In this document: in pieces, positions 1 through 8,900 of the stretch | Position numbering within the stretch: position 1 is the stretch's first letter | Layout: every line of letters begins with the position of its first letter | DNA from: Luteolibacter sp. Y139 | Lineage (GTDB): Bacteria > Verrucomicrobiota > Verrucomicrobiia > Verrucomicrobiales > Akkermansiaceae | Assembly (NCBI RefSeq): GCF_038066715.1 | Contig: NZ_JBBUKT010000016.1 | Span: 62,001-126,000, forward strand | DNA: 64,000 nt | Direction: 5' to 3' | Made by a program: the position numbers and the translations under genes | Notes under the pieces: generated by a model | Databases searched by the model: none | Told to the model about the DNA's origin: nothing | What the model saw: the letters and a program-made list of their open reading frames with translations, nothing else

Positions 1-294
1 TGGGACCAAGTGCCATACTTGAACCGAGGAAATCCCGTGAAGGTAGAAGTAGTAGAATGCGAGGTCTTTGAACGGTCGCGAATATTGGAAGGCGTCCGCC
101 TTGAAGACATCGGTCCACTGCTGGAAGCCTGCCACGTGGCGGAGCGTGCTGTAGTCATCCTCCAGCGGCTCGGACCTCATGCCGGGCCACGCCACGACAC
201 AGACCACCATCAGCAGCATCACGAGGAATAGCACCTCGAGTAGGGGGCTGCGGCTACTTTGGCGGCCGGATATGGGTTTTCGAAGAAGCCCCAT
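1..294 (-). CDS. Membrane protein, N-terminal part (truncated by window edge)
   Basis: An open frame of 98 codons runs from an ATG at 292-294 leftwards to base 1 without a stop, so only the N-terminus is present. The protein starts MGLLRKPISG, then has one strongly hydrophobic segment at about residues 20-36 (LLEVLFLVMLLMVVCVVAW), then a soluble stretch rich in aromatic residues (QYSRPFKD, AFYYFYLHG). This looks like the first transmembrane helix and first outside loop of a polytopic membrane protein, such as an integral membrane glycosyltransferase or O-antigen-ligase-like protein, but no diagnostic motif lies in the visible part. It is divergent from the gene at 440 across about 145 bases that must hold both promoters. 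Family is unassigned. Confidence 0.6.
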   Translation of the reverse strand, partial: MGLLRKPISGRQSSRSPLLEVLFLVMLLMVVCVVAWPGMRSEPLEDDYSTLRHVAGFQQWTDVFKADAFQYSRPFKDLAFYYFYLHGISSVQVWHLVP

Positions 295-439
295 GGATTC
301 ACAGGCCGGCTGCCCGACGCTGCAAAAGGCTATCAGCGGCCAAGCGGGAGCCGGAAGAACTATTTCGGTGACATTAAGTTTCCAAAGCGGCGGCCCCTCG
401 CTTGCAGAGCGCGGCCCCCGCGGCTAAAAGCATGGCCGG

Positions 440-1330
440 ATGTCCGCGATGCTTGCCCGGTTTGCCCTCGTCTGCCTGACGATCCTGCCCATCGGTGCCG
501 AGGAAGCCGCGCCGCCCTTCGTGCGCCAGGAGCCGAAGGTCTCCCTCCACTTGCCCGCAGTGAGCGAAGCCAGTGGATTGGCGGTTTCCCCGAAGAATCC
601 CGACCGGCTGTGGATCGTCAATGACAGCGGCTGCTCGGCGGACCTCTACCGGGCGGGTACCGATGGCTCGGATCACGGAAAGGTCGCCGTGCAGGGCGCG
701 AAGAACGTCGACTGGGAGGATCTTTCCTCCTTCGTTCTCGACGGGAAGCCCTACCTGCTGATCGCTGATACCGGTGACAACAACTCCAACCGGCCACAGT
801 CGCAGCTCTACATCGTCCCCGAGCCTAAGAAGAAGGACCAGGAAGTCGCGGTCGCCTGGACCATTCGTTTCACCTTCGAGGACGGGCCGCGCGATTGCGA
901 GTCGGTGGCCGTCGATGAGAAGGCCGGGAAGATCCTGCTGATCAGCAAGCGCACCTCGCCACCCTTTCTCTACGAACTGCCGCTGAAGCCGGCGGGAAAT
1001 GAGCCTCTGGTGGCGCGCAAGATCGGTAAGATCACCGATCCGCTTTCTTCAGGCATGCCCCCGGTACCCTACGGCACCCAGCCGTGCGGGCTGGACCTGA
1101 GCCCGGACGGAAAGCTGGCCGCCGTGGTGACCTATTTCCGCGTGTTCCTTTTCCCCCGCTCCGAGGGTGAGAGCTGGGAGACGGCGTTTGCCCGGAAACC
1201 GGTGGCTCTTGAGCCCCATCGCCTGCGCCAGGCGGAATCCGTGTGCTTTTCGCGGGACGGCGCGTCGATTTTCGTGGACTCGGAGGGCGCGAAGTCGCCG
1301 CTGGTGTGCTGGCGCCGGGGGAAGGAATAG
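440..1330 (+). CDS. Exported beta-propeller-like protein (SdiA-regulated / phytase-like esterase type)
   Basis: The 296-residue product starts with a Sec signal peptide (hydrophobic LARFALVCLTILPIGA, cleavage near residue 20). The body has repeated strand-rich units such as EASGLAVSPKNPDRLWIVND, VDWEDL, IADTGDNNSNR and DCESVAVDEKAGKILLISKR. These resemble propeller blades of the SdiA-regulated and 'esterase-like activity of phytase' groups, where the WEDL and ADTGDN motifs recur. Function is inferred to be extracytoplasmic and is not established. A second ATG three codons in (449) is an equally possible start and neither has a strong Shine-Dalgarno. The gene ends 48 bases before the LolC/E-like gene on the same strand, so the two may be cotranscribed. 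Confidence 0.6.
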   Translation: MSAMLARFALVCLTILPIGAEEAAPPFVRQEPKVSLHLPAVSEASGLAVSPKNPDRLWIVNDSGCSADLYRAGTDGSDHGKVAVQGAKNVDWEDLSSFVLDGKPYLLIADTGDNNSNRPQSQLYIVPEPKKKDQEVAVAWTIRFTFEDGPRDCESVAVDEKAGKILLISKRTSPPFLYELPLKPAGNEPLVARKIGKITDPLSSGMPPVPYGTQPCGLDLSPDGKLAAVVTYFRVFLFPRSEGESWETAFARKPVALEPHRLRQAESVCFSRDGASIFVDSEGAKSPLVCWRRGKE

Positions 1331-1378
1331 CGGGCACGCCTGCCTTGCCGGGCGGAGATATCGCGGCTAGGCAAGCGC

Positions 1379-2995
1379 ATGGCCCGACGTTCCTTCAGCC
1401 TGATGCTTGCCTGGCGCTACCTCAATCCGCGCCGGGCGATGCTTTCCGCCGTCACGCTCATCTCGGTCACCGGTGTCCTGTTAGGCGTGCTGGTGCTGGT
1501 GGTGGTGATGTCGGTCATGGCAGGTTTGGAGAAGGAGGTGAAGGAGCGCTTCCTCGGCTACATGCCACACGTGCGGCTCGAGTTCGTGCCCTTCGGTGGC
1601 TTCCGCGAACCGCTGGAGCAATGGCGTGAAACGGCCGAGGCCGTGACCAAGGTGCCGGGCGTCAAGTCGGCTACCGCCTTCATGCAGGATTACGCCTTGC
1701 TCGATGTGGAGGGCAAGCAGCGGCCGGTATTCTTCCGCGGACTCGATACTCACGATCAGGCACAGATCGACGGCATCACCGCGATGCTCGATCAAAAGGA
1801 CCATCCCGGCAGCAGCGCCGACATGGGGCTCGATGACCGGATCGTGATCTCGTCGATCATTGCCAGCCAATTCAAGGTCGGAGTGGGAGGCAAGATGAGC
1901 CTCTACTCGGCGCGCAATCTCGAGAGCGTGAAGCAGGTCTATGACATCACGGCACATCCGCCGGTGCGCGAGGAATTCGGGCCGGTTTTGGAGAAAGCGA
2001 AGGAATTGATCGCCAAGCCGTGGACGAAGCGCGGCGAACGCTTGTATCTGTCCGATGCTGAGGCTGATGCGATCTACCTGCCGCTTTTCGACATTTTCAA
2101 GCAAGGGGTGCGCGATCCAGAGAAGGAAATCATCACCAAGGCTCTGAAGCCCATCGATGATGGGGAGCAGGTCGAAGGTGGCGGGCTACTCTTGGATGCT
2201 GAAACTCCCAAGAAGATGGCGGCTGCTCTCGCCGAACTCGACACGACGGATGTGGCGCAAATGGATGCCGCCATCTTGAAAGGCATCAAGGAACTCGTGC
2301 TGCCGAAGGAGGCCACGGTCATTGGTGTCTACAAGGCATCCCAGATGGCGCTCTCCCCGGATATCTTCATGCCGTTGCCTTTGGCTCAAGAGCTGGCGGG
2401 CATGAAGGGTGCAGTTCAAGGGATCTCGGTGCGCCTTCATGATCCCTATCAGGCGGATCAGGTCGCCGGTGCGCTGATCAAAGAGCTGCCGCAGGGCTGG
2501 CGCGCGATCACGTGGACGGAAGAACTCGGTGACTTCTCACGCCTGATCGCGCAGCAGCGGATGATGATGTACTTCGCGCTTTCGTTCATCATTCTCGTGT
2601 CCGCGTTCTCGATGATGGCGGTGATGTTCACGGTCACGATCCAGAAGCGCCGCGAGATTGGTGTGATGAAGGCGCTCGGTGCGGCACCCGGCCAGATCGT
2701 GCGCGTGTTCGTTTATCAGGGGATGATCCTTGGTTTTGTCGGTGCGATTCTGGGAACCGCCTTCGGCCTGCTGGTCATCCGCTTCCGCGAGAACTTGCAG
2801 GAGGTCTTGCGGCAATTCGGCTTCGATCCGTTCTCGAGCGCTTTCGTTGGTTTCGATACGCTTCCGGCACAGATCAAGGCGAACGAGATCGTGATCGTGG
2901 CCATCGCCGCCTTCCTGCTGTGTTCGGTCGCGGCGTTCGTGCCCGCCTTCTTCGCCGCCCGCAGCGATGCCGCGAAGTCCCTGCGGAATCTCTAA
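1379..2995 (+). CDS. LolC/LolE-type (FtsX/MacB) ABC transporter permease
   Basis: The 538-residue protein has the FtsX permease layout. TM1 lies at about 22-50, a large extracytoplasmic MacB-like domain spans about 50-395, and TM2-4 lie at about 396-418, 442-468 and 501-528. The signature QKRREIGVMKALGA follows TM2. In LolCDE this protein extracts lipoproteins from the inner membrane for outer-membrane delivery. It is about 140 residues longer than E. coli LolC (399). The extra length is a charged helical insert at about 180-320, within the outside domain. No LolD-type ATPase gene adjoins it; the nearest ABC ATPase (36196) is of a different class. The start ATG at 1379 gives the expected short cytoplasmic N-terminus. 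Assignment to the FtsX permease family is firm; the lipoprotein role is inferred. Confidence 0.85.
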   Translation: MARRSFSLMLAWRYLNPRRAMLSAVTLISVTGVLLGVLVLVVVMSVMAGLEKEVKERFLGYMPHVRLEFVPFGGFREPLEQWRETAEAVTKVPGVKSATAFMQDYALLDVEGKQRPVFFRGLDTHDQAQIDGITAMLDQKDHPGSSADMGLDDRIVISSIIASQFKVGVGGKMSLYSARNLESVKQVYDITAHPPVREEFGPVLEKAKELIAKPWTKRGERLYLSDAEADAIYLPLFDIFKQGVRDPEKEIITKALKPIDDGEQVEGGGLLLDAETPKKMAAALAELDTTDVAQMDAAILKGIKELVLPKEATVIGVYKASQMALSPDIFMPLPLAQELAGMKGAVQGISVRLHDPYQADQVAGALIKELPQGWRAITWTEELGDFSRLIAQQRMMMYFALSFIILVSAFSMMAVMFTVTIQKRREIGVMKALGAAPGQIVRVFVYQGMILGFVGAILGTAFGLLVIRFRENLQEVLRQFGFDPFSSAFVGFDTLPAQIKANEIVIVAIAAFLLCSVAAFVPAFFAARSDAAKSLRNL

Positions 2996-3063
2996 CTCGA
3001 TTGAAATCGCCAGCGCTTTTGTAGTCGCAGGAAAGCAGGGAATCCGCTGGAATCTGCACAACC

Positions 3064-3828
3064 GTGAAGGAGATTTGGGAACTGGCAATTAGCCCGGCGA
3101 TGCTGCCGCTGACGATTCTGTTGGTTCCGGTCGGCCTTTACTGGATATTGACCCTGGTAGGAATCGCAGGCCACGGGATTTCGCATGGCCACGGTCATGG
3201 TCATGTTTCCCACCACGGCGGAGGTCATCATGGTGGCGGCCATCACGGTCCCGTCCACGGTGCTCATGGCGCTGCCCATGGCCCGGGTCACGCTCACGGC
3301 CATGCCCACGCGCACAGCCATACCCACGGGCAGCATCATCATGGCCAGGGCGAGCACCACTTCTTCGCCGATCTGCTGCAAGGAGCGCTCCGCGTCGTCA
3401 ATGCCGAGGAGATGCCCGTCATGGGAGTCCTCTCGGTTCTGATCCTCTTCCTGTGGGGCGGCGCGATGCTTGGCAACTACTGGTTCAACCCGGGTTCGAG
3501 CGGTTCCATGGGTGCGCTGGTCATCCTCGGGGCCCTTGTCAGCGCGGTGATTTTTACCCGGCTGGTGCTTACCCCGCTGAAGCCGCTTTTCAAATTCTTG
3601 CAAAACGATCCGGAGCCGGAAGCTCCTCTCATCGGCCGGACCGGCTATGTCCGCACCGCCTTTGTCGATGAGAAATACGGCCAGGTCGTGGTCGATAACC
3701 GCGGCGCCCCGATCATCGTGGGAGCCCGTACGGCCCAGGACAGCGAACCCATCGAACGGAATGCCCACGTCTTGCTCGTGAGCCGCGACGAGGACTCCGG
3801 TCTCTACGTCGTCCGTTCTGCCCAGTGA
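3064..3828 (+). CDS. YqiJ/NfeD-like OB-fold membrane protein with His-rich loop
   Basis: The 254-residue protein has TM1 at about 8-34, a loop at about 34-100 containing about 26 histidines with Gly and Ala, TM2 at about 117-141, TM3 at about 148-172, and a soluble C-terminal strand-rich domain (about 185-254; IGRTGYVRTAFVDEKYGQVV). This domain matches the OB-fold of YqiJ/NfeD proteins, which partner flotillins. The flotillin gene follows 38 bases downstream, as in E. coli yqiJ-yqiK. The His tract is not part of the usual family and suggests metal binding (inference). The start shown is GTG; an AAGGAG sequence lies just inside the frame, so a slightly later start (for example ATG at 3100) is possible, but it would shorten TM1. 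Confidence 0.8.
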   Translation: MKEIWELAISPAMLPLTILLVPVGLYWILTLVGIAGHGISHGHGHGHVSHHGGGHHGGGHHGPVHGAHGAAHGPGHAHGHAHAHSHTHGQHHHGQGEHHFFADLLQGALRVVNAEEMPVMGVLSVLILFLWGGAMLGNYWFNPGSSGSMGALVILGALVSAVIFTRLVLTPLKPLFKFLQNDPEPEAPLIGRTGYVRTAFVDEKYGQVVVDNRGAPIIVGARTAQDSEPIERNAHVLLVSRDEDSGLYVVRSAQ

Positions 3829-3866
3829 TCCCGATCCATCCATTCTCCCCAACCAACGCTAATACC

Positions 3867-5933
3867 ATGTCTGCGATTCTAGCTGACTTCAATGTACCGT
3901 CCGTAGTCACAGCGCTTATTGTCGGCGGCGTCCTCGTCGCCGTGATCGGTAGCGCGGTCGTCATGTCCATGTTCTACCGCAAGGCCCAGCGCGGCCAGGC
4001 GCTGATCAAGTCCGGTGCCCGTGGCACCAAGGTCAGCTTCAACGGCATGACCGTGTTTCCCGTGGTCGAGCGCATGGAGAGCATGGACATCTCCCTGAAG
4101 CGCGTGGAAATCGACCGCGTCGGCAAGAACGGCCTGATCTGCAAGGACAACATCCGCGCGGACATCAAGGTGGCCTTCTTCGTCCGCGTGAACCAGACGG
4201 AGGAAGACGTGCTCCGCGTGGCCCAGTCGGTCGGTTGCGATCGCGCCTCCAGCGCTGATGAGATCCGCGATCTCTTCGACCCGAAATTCTCGGAAGCCCT
4301 CAAGACCGTGGGCAAGCGCTTCCTCTTCACCGAGCTTTATGAAGAGCGCGAGACCTTCCGCGACGAGATCATCAAGATCATCGGCACCAACTTGAACGGC
4401 TTCATTCTCGACGACGCCGCGATCGACTACCTGGAGCAGACTCCGCTGGAAATGCTCGACCCCGAGAACATCCTCGATGCCCAGGGTATAAAGAAGATCA
4501 CCGAGCTCACCGCGGTTGAAGCGAAGCTTTCTAACAACATCGTCCGCGACAAGGAGAAGGTCATCAAGCAGCAGGACGTGGAGACCCGCGAGGCGATCCT
4601 CGAACTCGAACGCCAGCTAGCTGAGACCGAGGCCAAGCAGAAGCGCGAGGTCGAGAGCGTTCGCGCCCGCGAACAGGCGGAAACCATGAAGGTGCAGGAA
4701 GAAGAGCGCCAGAAGGCCCAGCGCGCCAAGATCTCTGCCGACGAGGAAATCGAAGTCGCGACCCAGAACAAGGACCGCCAGGTCCTCGTCGCCCAGCGCA
4801 ACAAGGAGCGCACCGACGTGGTCGAGGTCGAACGCGTGAAGCGCGACCAGGAACTCGAAGCGATCGAGCGCGAGCGCGTGACCACGCTGAAGGGCATCGA
4901 GAAAGAGAAGGCCGTCGAAGTGGAGAAGAAGGCGATCCAGGACGTGATCAAGGACCGCGTCGCGGTCGAGAAGCTCGTCGTGATCGAGCAACAGCGCATC
5001 AAGGATACGGAAGCCTTTGCCGGTGCCGACCGCGAGAAGCAGGTCAAGGTGACCCTCGCCGAGGCGGTGGCCCAAGAGGAAATGATCCGCAAGGTCAAGG
5101 AAGCCCAGGGCTCGCAAGAAGCCGCGAAGCTGCGCGCCGATCAGGAGCTCTACGGAATTGTCAAAGCCGCGGAAGGCGAGAAGAAGGCTGCCGAGCTCAA
5201 GGCCGAGCAGGTCGTCATTTCCGCCGAAGCCGAGCAATCCGCGAGCGAGAAGCTTGCGGTCGCCAAGAAGCAACTCGCCGAAGCCACGGCGAAGGAAATT
5301 GCCGCCCCGGGCCTCGGCGAAGCCGAAGTCCTGCTGGCGAAGGCCGATGCCGTGCAGAAGCAGGGCACCGCGGAAGCCGAGGTCAGCCGCTTGAAATTCG
5401 AAGCGGAAGCCGAAGGCATCAACAAGAAGGCCGAAGCCATGAAGCTGCTCGAGTCCGCCGGCCAGGCCCACGAGGAGTTCAAGCTCAGGTTGGAGAAGGA
5501 GAAGGCGGTCGAACTCGCCGGTATCCATATCCAGAAGGACATCGCCGAGGCTCAGGCCATGGTCATGGGCGAGGCGATGAAGTCCGCCAAGATCGAGATC
5601 ATCGGTGGCGAGAGCAAGTTCTTCGACCAGATCGCCGGAGCCATCTCCCGCGGCAAGTCGGTGGATCGTATGGTCGCCCACAGCGAGGTGCTGCAGGACG
5701 TGAAGGAAACCTTCTTCAACGGTGACCCGGAATACTTCAAGTCCCAGCTCAAGGAATGGGCCGGCCAGTTCGGCATCTCCAGTGAGGACGTGAAGAACCT
5801 CACCGTGGGTGCCGCCATCGCCCAATTCCTCGGCAGCGCGACCGGTGACACCCGCAGCAAGCTGATCAGCCTGCTAGGTGCCGCCGACCGCTTCGGCCTG
5901 GCCGATCAGAATGCCGGCAAGGTGCTGAGCTGA
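3867..5933 (+). CDS. YqiK-type flotillin (SPFH domain protein)
   Basis: From the ATG at 3867 the protein is 688 residues. One N-terminal membrane helix lies at about 10-34, an SPFH/band-7 domain at about 40-220, a very long charged coiled coil at about 220-600 (heptads rich in Glu, Lys, Ala and Arg, with typical AEAEG-like repeats), and a conserved C-terminal region with NGDPEYF and SSEDVKN. Flotillins oligomerise on membrane microdomains and recruit partners. The open frame extends 14 codons upstream to a GTG overlapping the previous stop, but the ATG start puts the hydrophobic helix close to the N-terminus as in the family. It is slightly longer than E. coli YqiK (about 553). It sits between its YqiJ-like partner and a giant ATPase. 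Confidence 0.9.
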   Translation: MSAILADFNVPSVVTALIVGGVLVAVIGSAVVMSMFYRKAQRGQALIKSGARGTKVSFNGMTVFPVVERMESMDISLKRVEIDRVGKNGLICKDNIRADIKVAFFVRVNQTEEDVLRVAQSVGCDRASSADEIRDLFDPKFSEALKTVGKRFLFTELYEERETFRDEIIKIIGTNLNGFILDDAAIDYLEQTPLEMLDPENILDAQGIKKITELTAVEAKLSNNIVRDKEKVIKQQDVETREAILELERQLAETEAKQKREVESVRAREQAETMKVQEEERQKAQRAKISADEEIEVATQNKDRQVLVAQRNKERTDVVEVERVKRDQELEAIERERVTTLKGIEKEKAVEVEKKAIQDVIKDRVAVEKLVVIEQQRIKDTEAFAGADREKQVKVTLAEAVAQEEMIRKVKEAQGSQEAAKLRADQELYGIVKAAEGEKKAAELKAEQVVISAEAEQSASEKLAVAKKQLAEATAKEIAAPGLGEAEVLLAKADAVQKQGTAEAEVSRLKFEAEAEGINKKAEAMKLLESAGQAHEEFKLRLEKEKAVELAGIHIQKDIAEAQAMVMGEAMKSAKIEIIGGESKFFDQIAGAISRGKSVDRMVAHSEVLQDVKETFFNGDPEYFKSQLKEWAGQFGISSEDVKNLTVGAAIAQFLGSATGDTRSKLISLLGAADRFGLADQNAGKVLS

Positions 5934-5946
5934 ACGCTTGATTTCT

Positions 5947-5976
5947 GAGACACGCGGTCGAAAGGCCGCGTGTCTC
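5947..5976 (+). terminator. Perfect 11-bp hairpin after the flotillin gene
   Basis: Arms GAGACACGCGG (5947-5957) and CCGCGTGTCTC (5966-5976) pair perfectly around an 8-base loop. The hairpin begins 13 bases after the flotillin stop and ends 20 bases before the ATPase start. There is no clean T-run (TGGCTTCCATTTT follows), so it may be a partial terminator or an mRNA-processing/stability element that sets lower expression of the downstream ATPase. It overlaps the upstream GTG at 5970, which argues for the ATPase starting at the ATG at 5997. Confidence 0.55.
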
Positions 5977-5996
5977 TGGCTTCCATTTTCCATCGT

Positions 5997-8900
5997 ATGG
6001 CTGAGGAAACCCCCAAGCCCGACCAACTCGAAGGCGGCGCGTATGAAGTCATTCGCGCCCGGCTGGACAAGCACGCCGCGACTCTGCGAACCGGGCTCGA
6101 TGCGTTGAACGTCGAACGTCTCCAGGTGTTCGGCGGCATCGAGACCGCATTGCTCGCCACCGAGCGCGTGTCCACGGAGCACAATTGCGTGGCCCGTGAT
6201 CTGGTCGCGATCGGCAAGCACCGCTTCCTGTTCGGCTACAACATCCAGTTCGGCCTCAAGCAGACGACCGATATCAAGGACGTCTTCGCCGCCTACGATT
6301 TTAGCCCGGAGTCGCGCTCCTTCACCGCGCTGCCAGTGGAGGAAGTGCTCGCAGGCCCGCGCTTTGCCGAGGACTTCGCGTACCTCTTCAAGTACTACCG
6401 GGAGGCCGTCTTCCTGAAGTTCATGCTCATCGGCCCTCACCTTTACCTGGTGATGCGGGCCGGCAAGACCATCGACGACATCAAGGCCTTCAAGTGGCGG
6501 CTCGATGGCGATGGCACTCTCGAATACCTCGGCAACCGCTTCGATCACGAATGCGTTTTCCCGGCCCAGCAGGAGTTCCAGTGGCAGCGAGCCCACCGCG
6601 GCATGCATCGTGCCGGCGTCCACCCGCACATCTCGATTGAAGATCGCGTCTTCGTTGAAACCGTCGGCGGTGACCTGACCGTGAAGGTCGAGGATAACAC
6701 CGCCACCGGCCAGGGCATCTACTCCGAGCCTGTCAGTGAAAGTGACCAGACGCTTGATGACGCGGAGATTTTCTACGCCACCGTCGGCTCGCTAATCCTG
6801 CTGAAGATTCTCCCCTATCGCGAAACCCTTCACCGCTATCTGGTCTTCAATGAAAAGACCAAGACGGTGCATCGCATCGATGCCATCGGCGACTCGTGCG
6901 TGCTGTTGCCCGACGATCACGGCCTGATCTTCGCCAATGGCTACTTGTTGCAAACCGGCGAAGCGAAAACCTTCGACCACGGTCTGTTAGACATGCGCTT
7001 CGAGCGCAAGGTCGCGAGCTCGAACGGTGAGGACGTCCTCTACTCCTTCTACAACCGTGCGGCAGGTGACTACGTCCTGCTCTCCTACAACCGGATCCAG
7101 CAGTCGGTGGAGACGCCGATCGTCTGCTCCGGATATTCGCTGTTCGGCGATGGCGAGCTCGTGCTGTTCCGTGGCGATGGCCAGCCGCAGAAGCACCACG
7201 CCCTGCAAATCTGGCAGACGCCTTATCTGGACGACGAGACGAGCACGGCGGCTGCCACCAATAAGGACTCCTTCCTCTACAAGATCGGCAATCCCGAGTT
7301 GGTCCGCGGCATGGCGGAGTCGCGCGAGCTACTCACCTTGCTGAACAAGGACGACTCCTTTGCCGGCCTCTACCTCGACATCGTCAAGCAAGCGGGTGAC
7401 CTTCTCGATGCCTACTTCTGGCTGGATCGCAGCGAGTGCCAATCGCTCGCCGCGCCGGTTCGCGAGATCAAGCGGGCCGGTGAAGCGGCCATCGGCGAGT
7501 TCGAGAAGGTCCAGAAGCTCCGCGCCGTGGCTGCCGAACGCACGGCAGTGGTTCGCACGGCCGTCGAGAAGCTGGTCCGTGAAACGCAGACCTCTCCTCC
7601 GGATGCCTTGCAGGGCTTCGTTCATCAGCTCGCGGGGTTGCGGAAGCTTCGTGGCGAGATCATCGGCTTGCGGGATGTCCGCTACACGGACGCCGCGACT
7701 ATCGCCGCGTTCGAGAAAGAGGTGGTCGAGACCTCCGATGCCGTGTCGGCCCGGACTGTCGATTTCCTGTTAGGCGAGGATTCCCTGAAATCCTACGCCG
7801 CAGCCATCGATACCCAGGAAGCCGCGCTCGCGAAGATCGCGAAGGTCACCGAGGCTGACGAAGTCGCCACGGCTCTCGACCAGGCGGCGACCGAACTGGA
7901 GATGCTGATCGAGATCGTCGGCGGATTGAAGATTGCCGATGCCACCCAGACCACGGCGATCATCGAGCGGATTTCCGCGCTCTACGCGCGACTGAACGGG
8001 ACACGCGGCTCGCTGCGCAACAAGCGCAAGGAACTCGCGCGCGGCGAAGGCGAGGCGCAATTCGCGGCGCAGATGAAGCTGCTGTCGCAGGCGCTCGCGA
8101 ACTACCTCGACCTCTGCGACACCCCGGAAAAATGCGATGAATCGCTGACCCGCCTGATGGTGCAGGTCGAGGAGCTGGAAGGGAAATTCGCCGAGTTCGA
8201 CGAATACATCGAGCAGATCTCCACGCGTCGCGAGGAGATCTACGATGCTTTTGAAGGTCGTCGCACCCAGCTCGTCGAAGCTCGCGGCAAGCGGGCAGGT
8301 GCGTTCTTCAAGTCGGCCGAGCGAATCCTCGCCGGCATTCGCAATCGCGTCTCGTCCCTGGGCGAAGTGGAGGAAATCCATTCCTACTTCGCGGCTGATC
8401 CGATGATCGAAAAGGTCCGCGACTTGATCGGCCAGCTCCAGGAGATGGGCGACACGGTCAAGGCGGACGACCTCCAGACGCGCCTCAAGACGCTGCGCGA
8501 GGACGGCGTGCGGCAGCTGAAGGACAAGAAGGATCTCTACGTCGACGGCGAGAATGTGATCCGCTTCGGCAAGAATGCCTTCAACGTGAACACGCAGCCT
8601 TTGGAGATGGCCATCGTACCCCACGAGGATGCGATGGCGTTCCATCTCACGGGCACCAAGTTTTACGAGCCGATCACCGACGCGGAGTTCCTCGCTACGC
8701 GCGAGGCGTGGGATCTGGAAGTGCCAAGCGAGAGCCCGCGGGTGGCTCGAGTAGAGTATCTCGTGTGGCAGTTCCTTTATCGCGGAGCTGCATCGAATGA
8801 CCTTCTCGCGGGCGTGCAGGCCTTCATGCAGCCCCGCTATGCCGAGGGCTACACCAAGGGCATTCACGACGAGGATGCGGCGAAGATCCTCGCTCTGTTG

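Noticed and set aside
10-231. 73-codon plus-strand frame at the left edge
   Set aside because: The opposite strand encodes a better-supported membrane protein start over the same bases.
2992-3852. 286-codon minus-strand frame opposite the YqiJ-like gene
   Set aside because: It mirrors the His-rich tract as Met/Thr/Val-rich low-complexity sequence and conflicts with a recognised gene.
4617-5825. 402-codon minus-strand frame opposite the flotillin coiled coil
   Set aside because: The Leu/Gly/Asp/His-rich translation is what the complement of Glu/Lys/Ala codons gives. There is no start context or motif.
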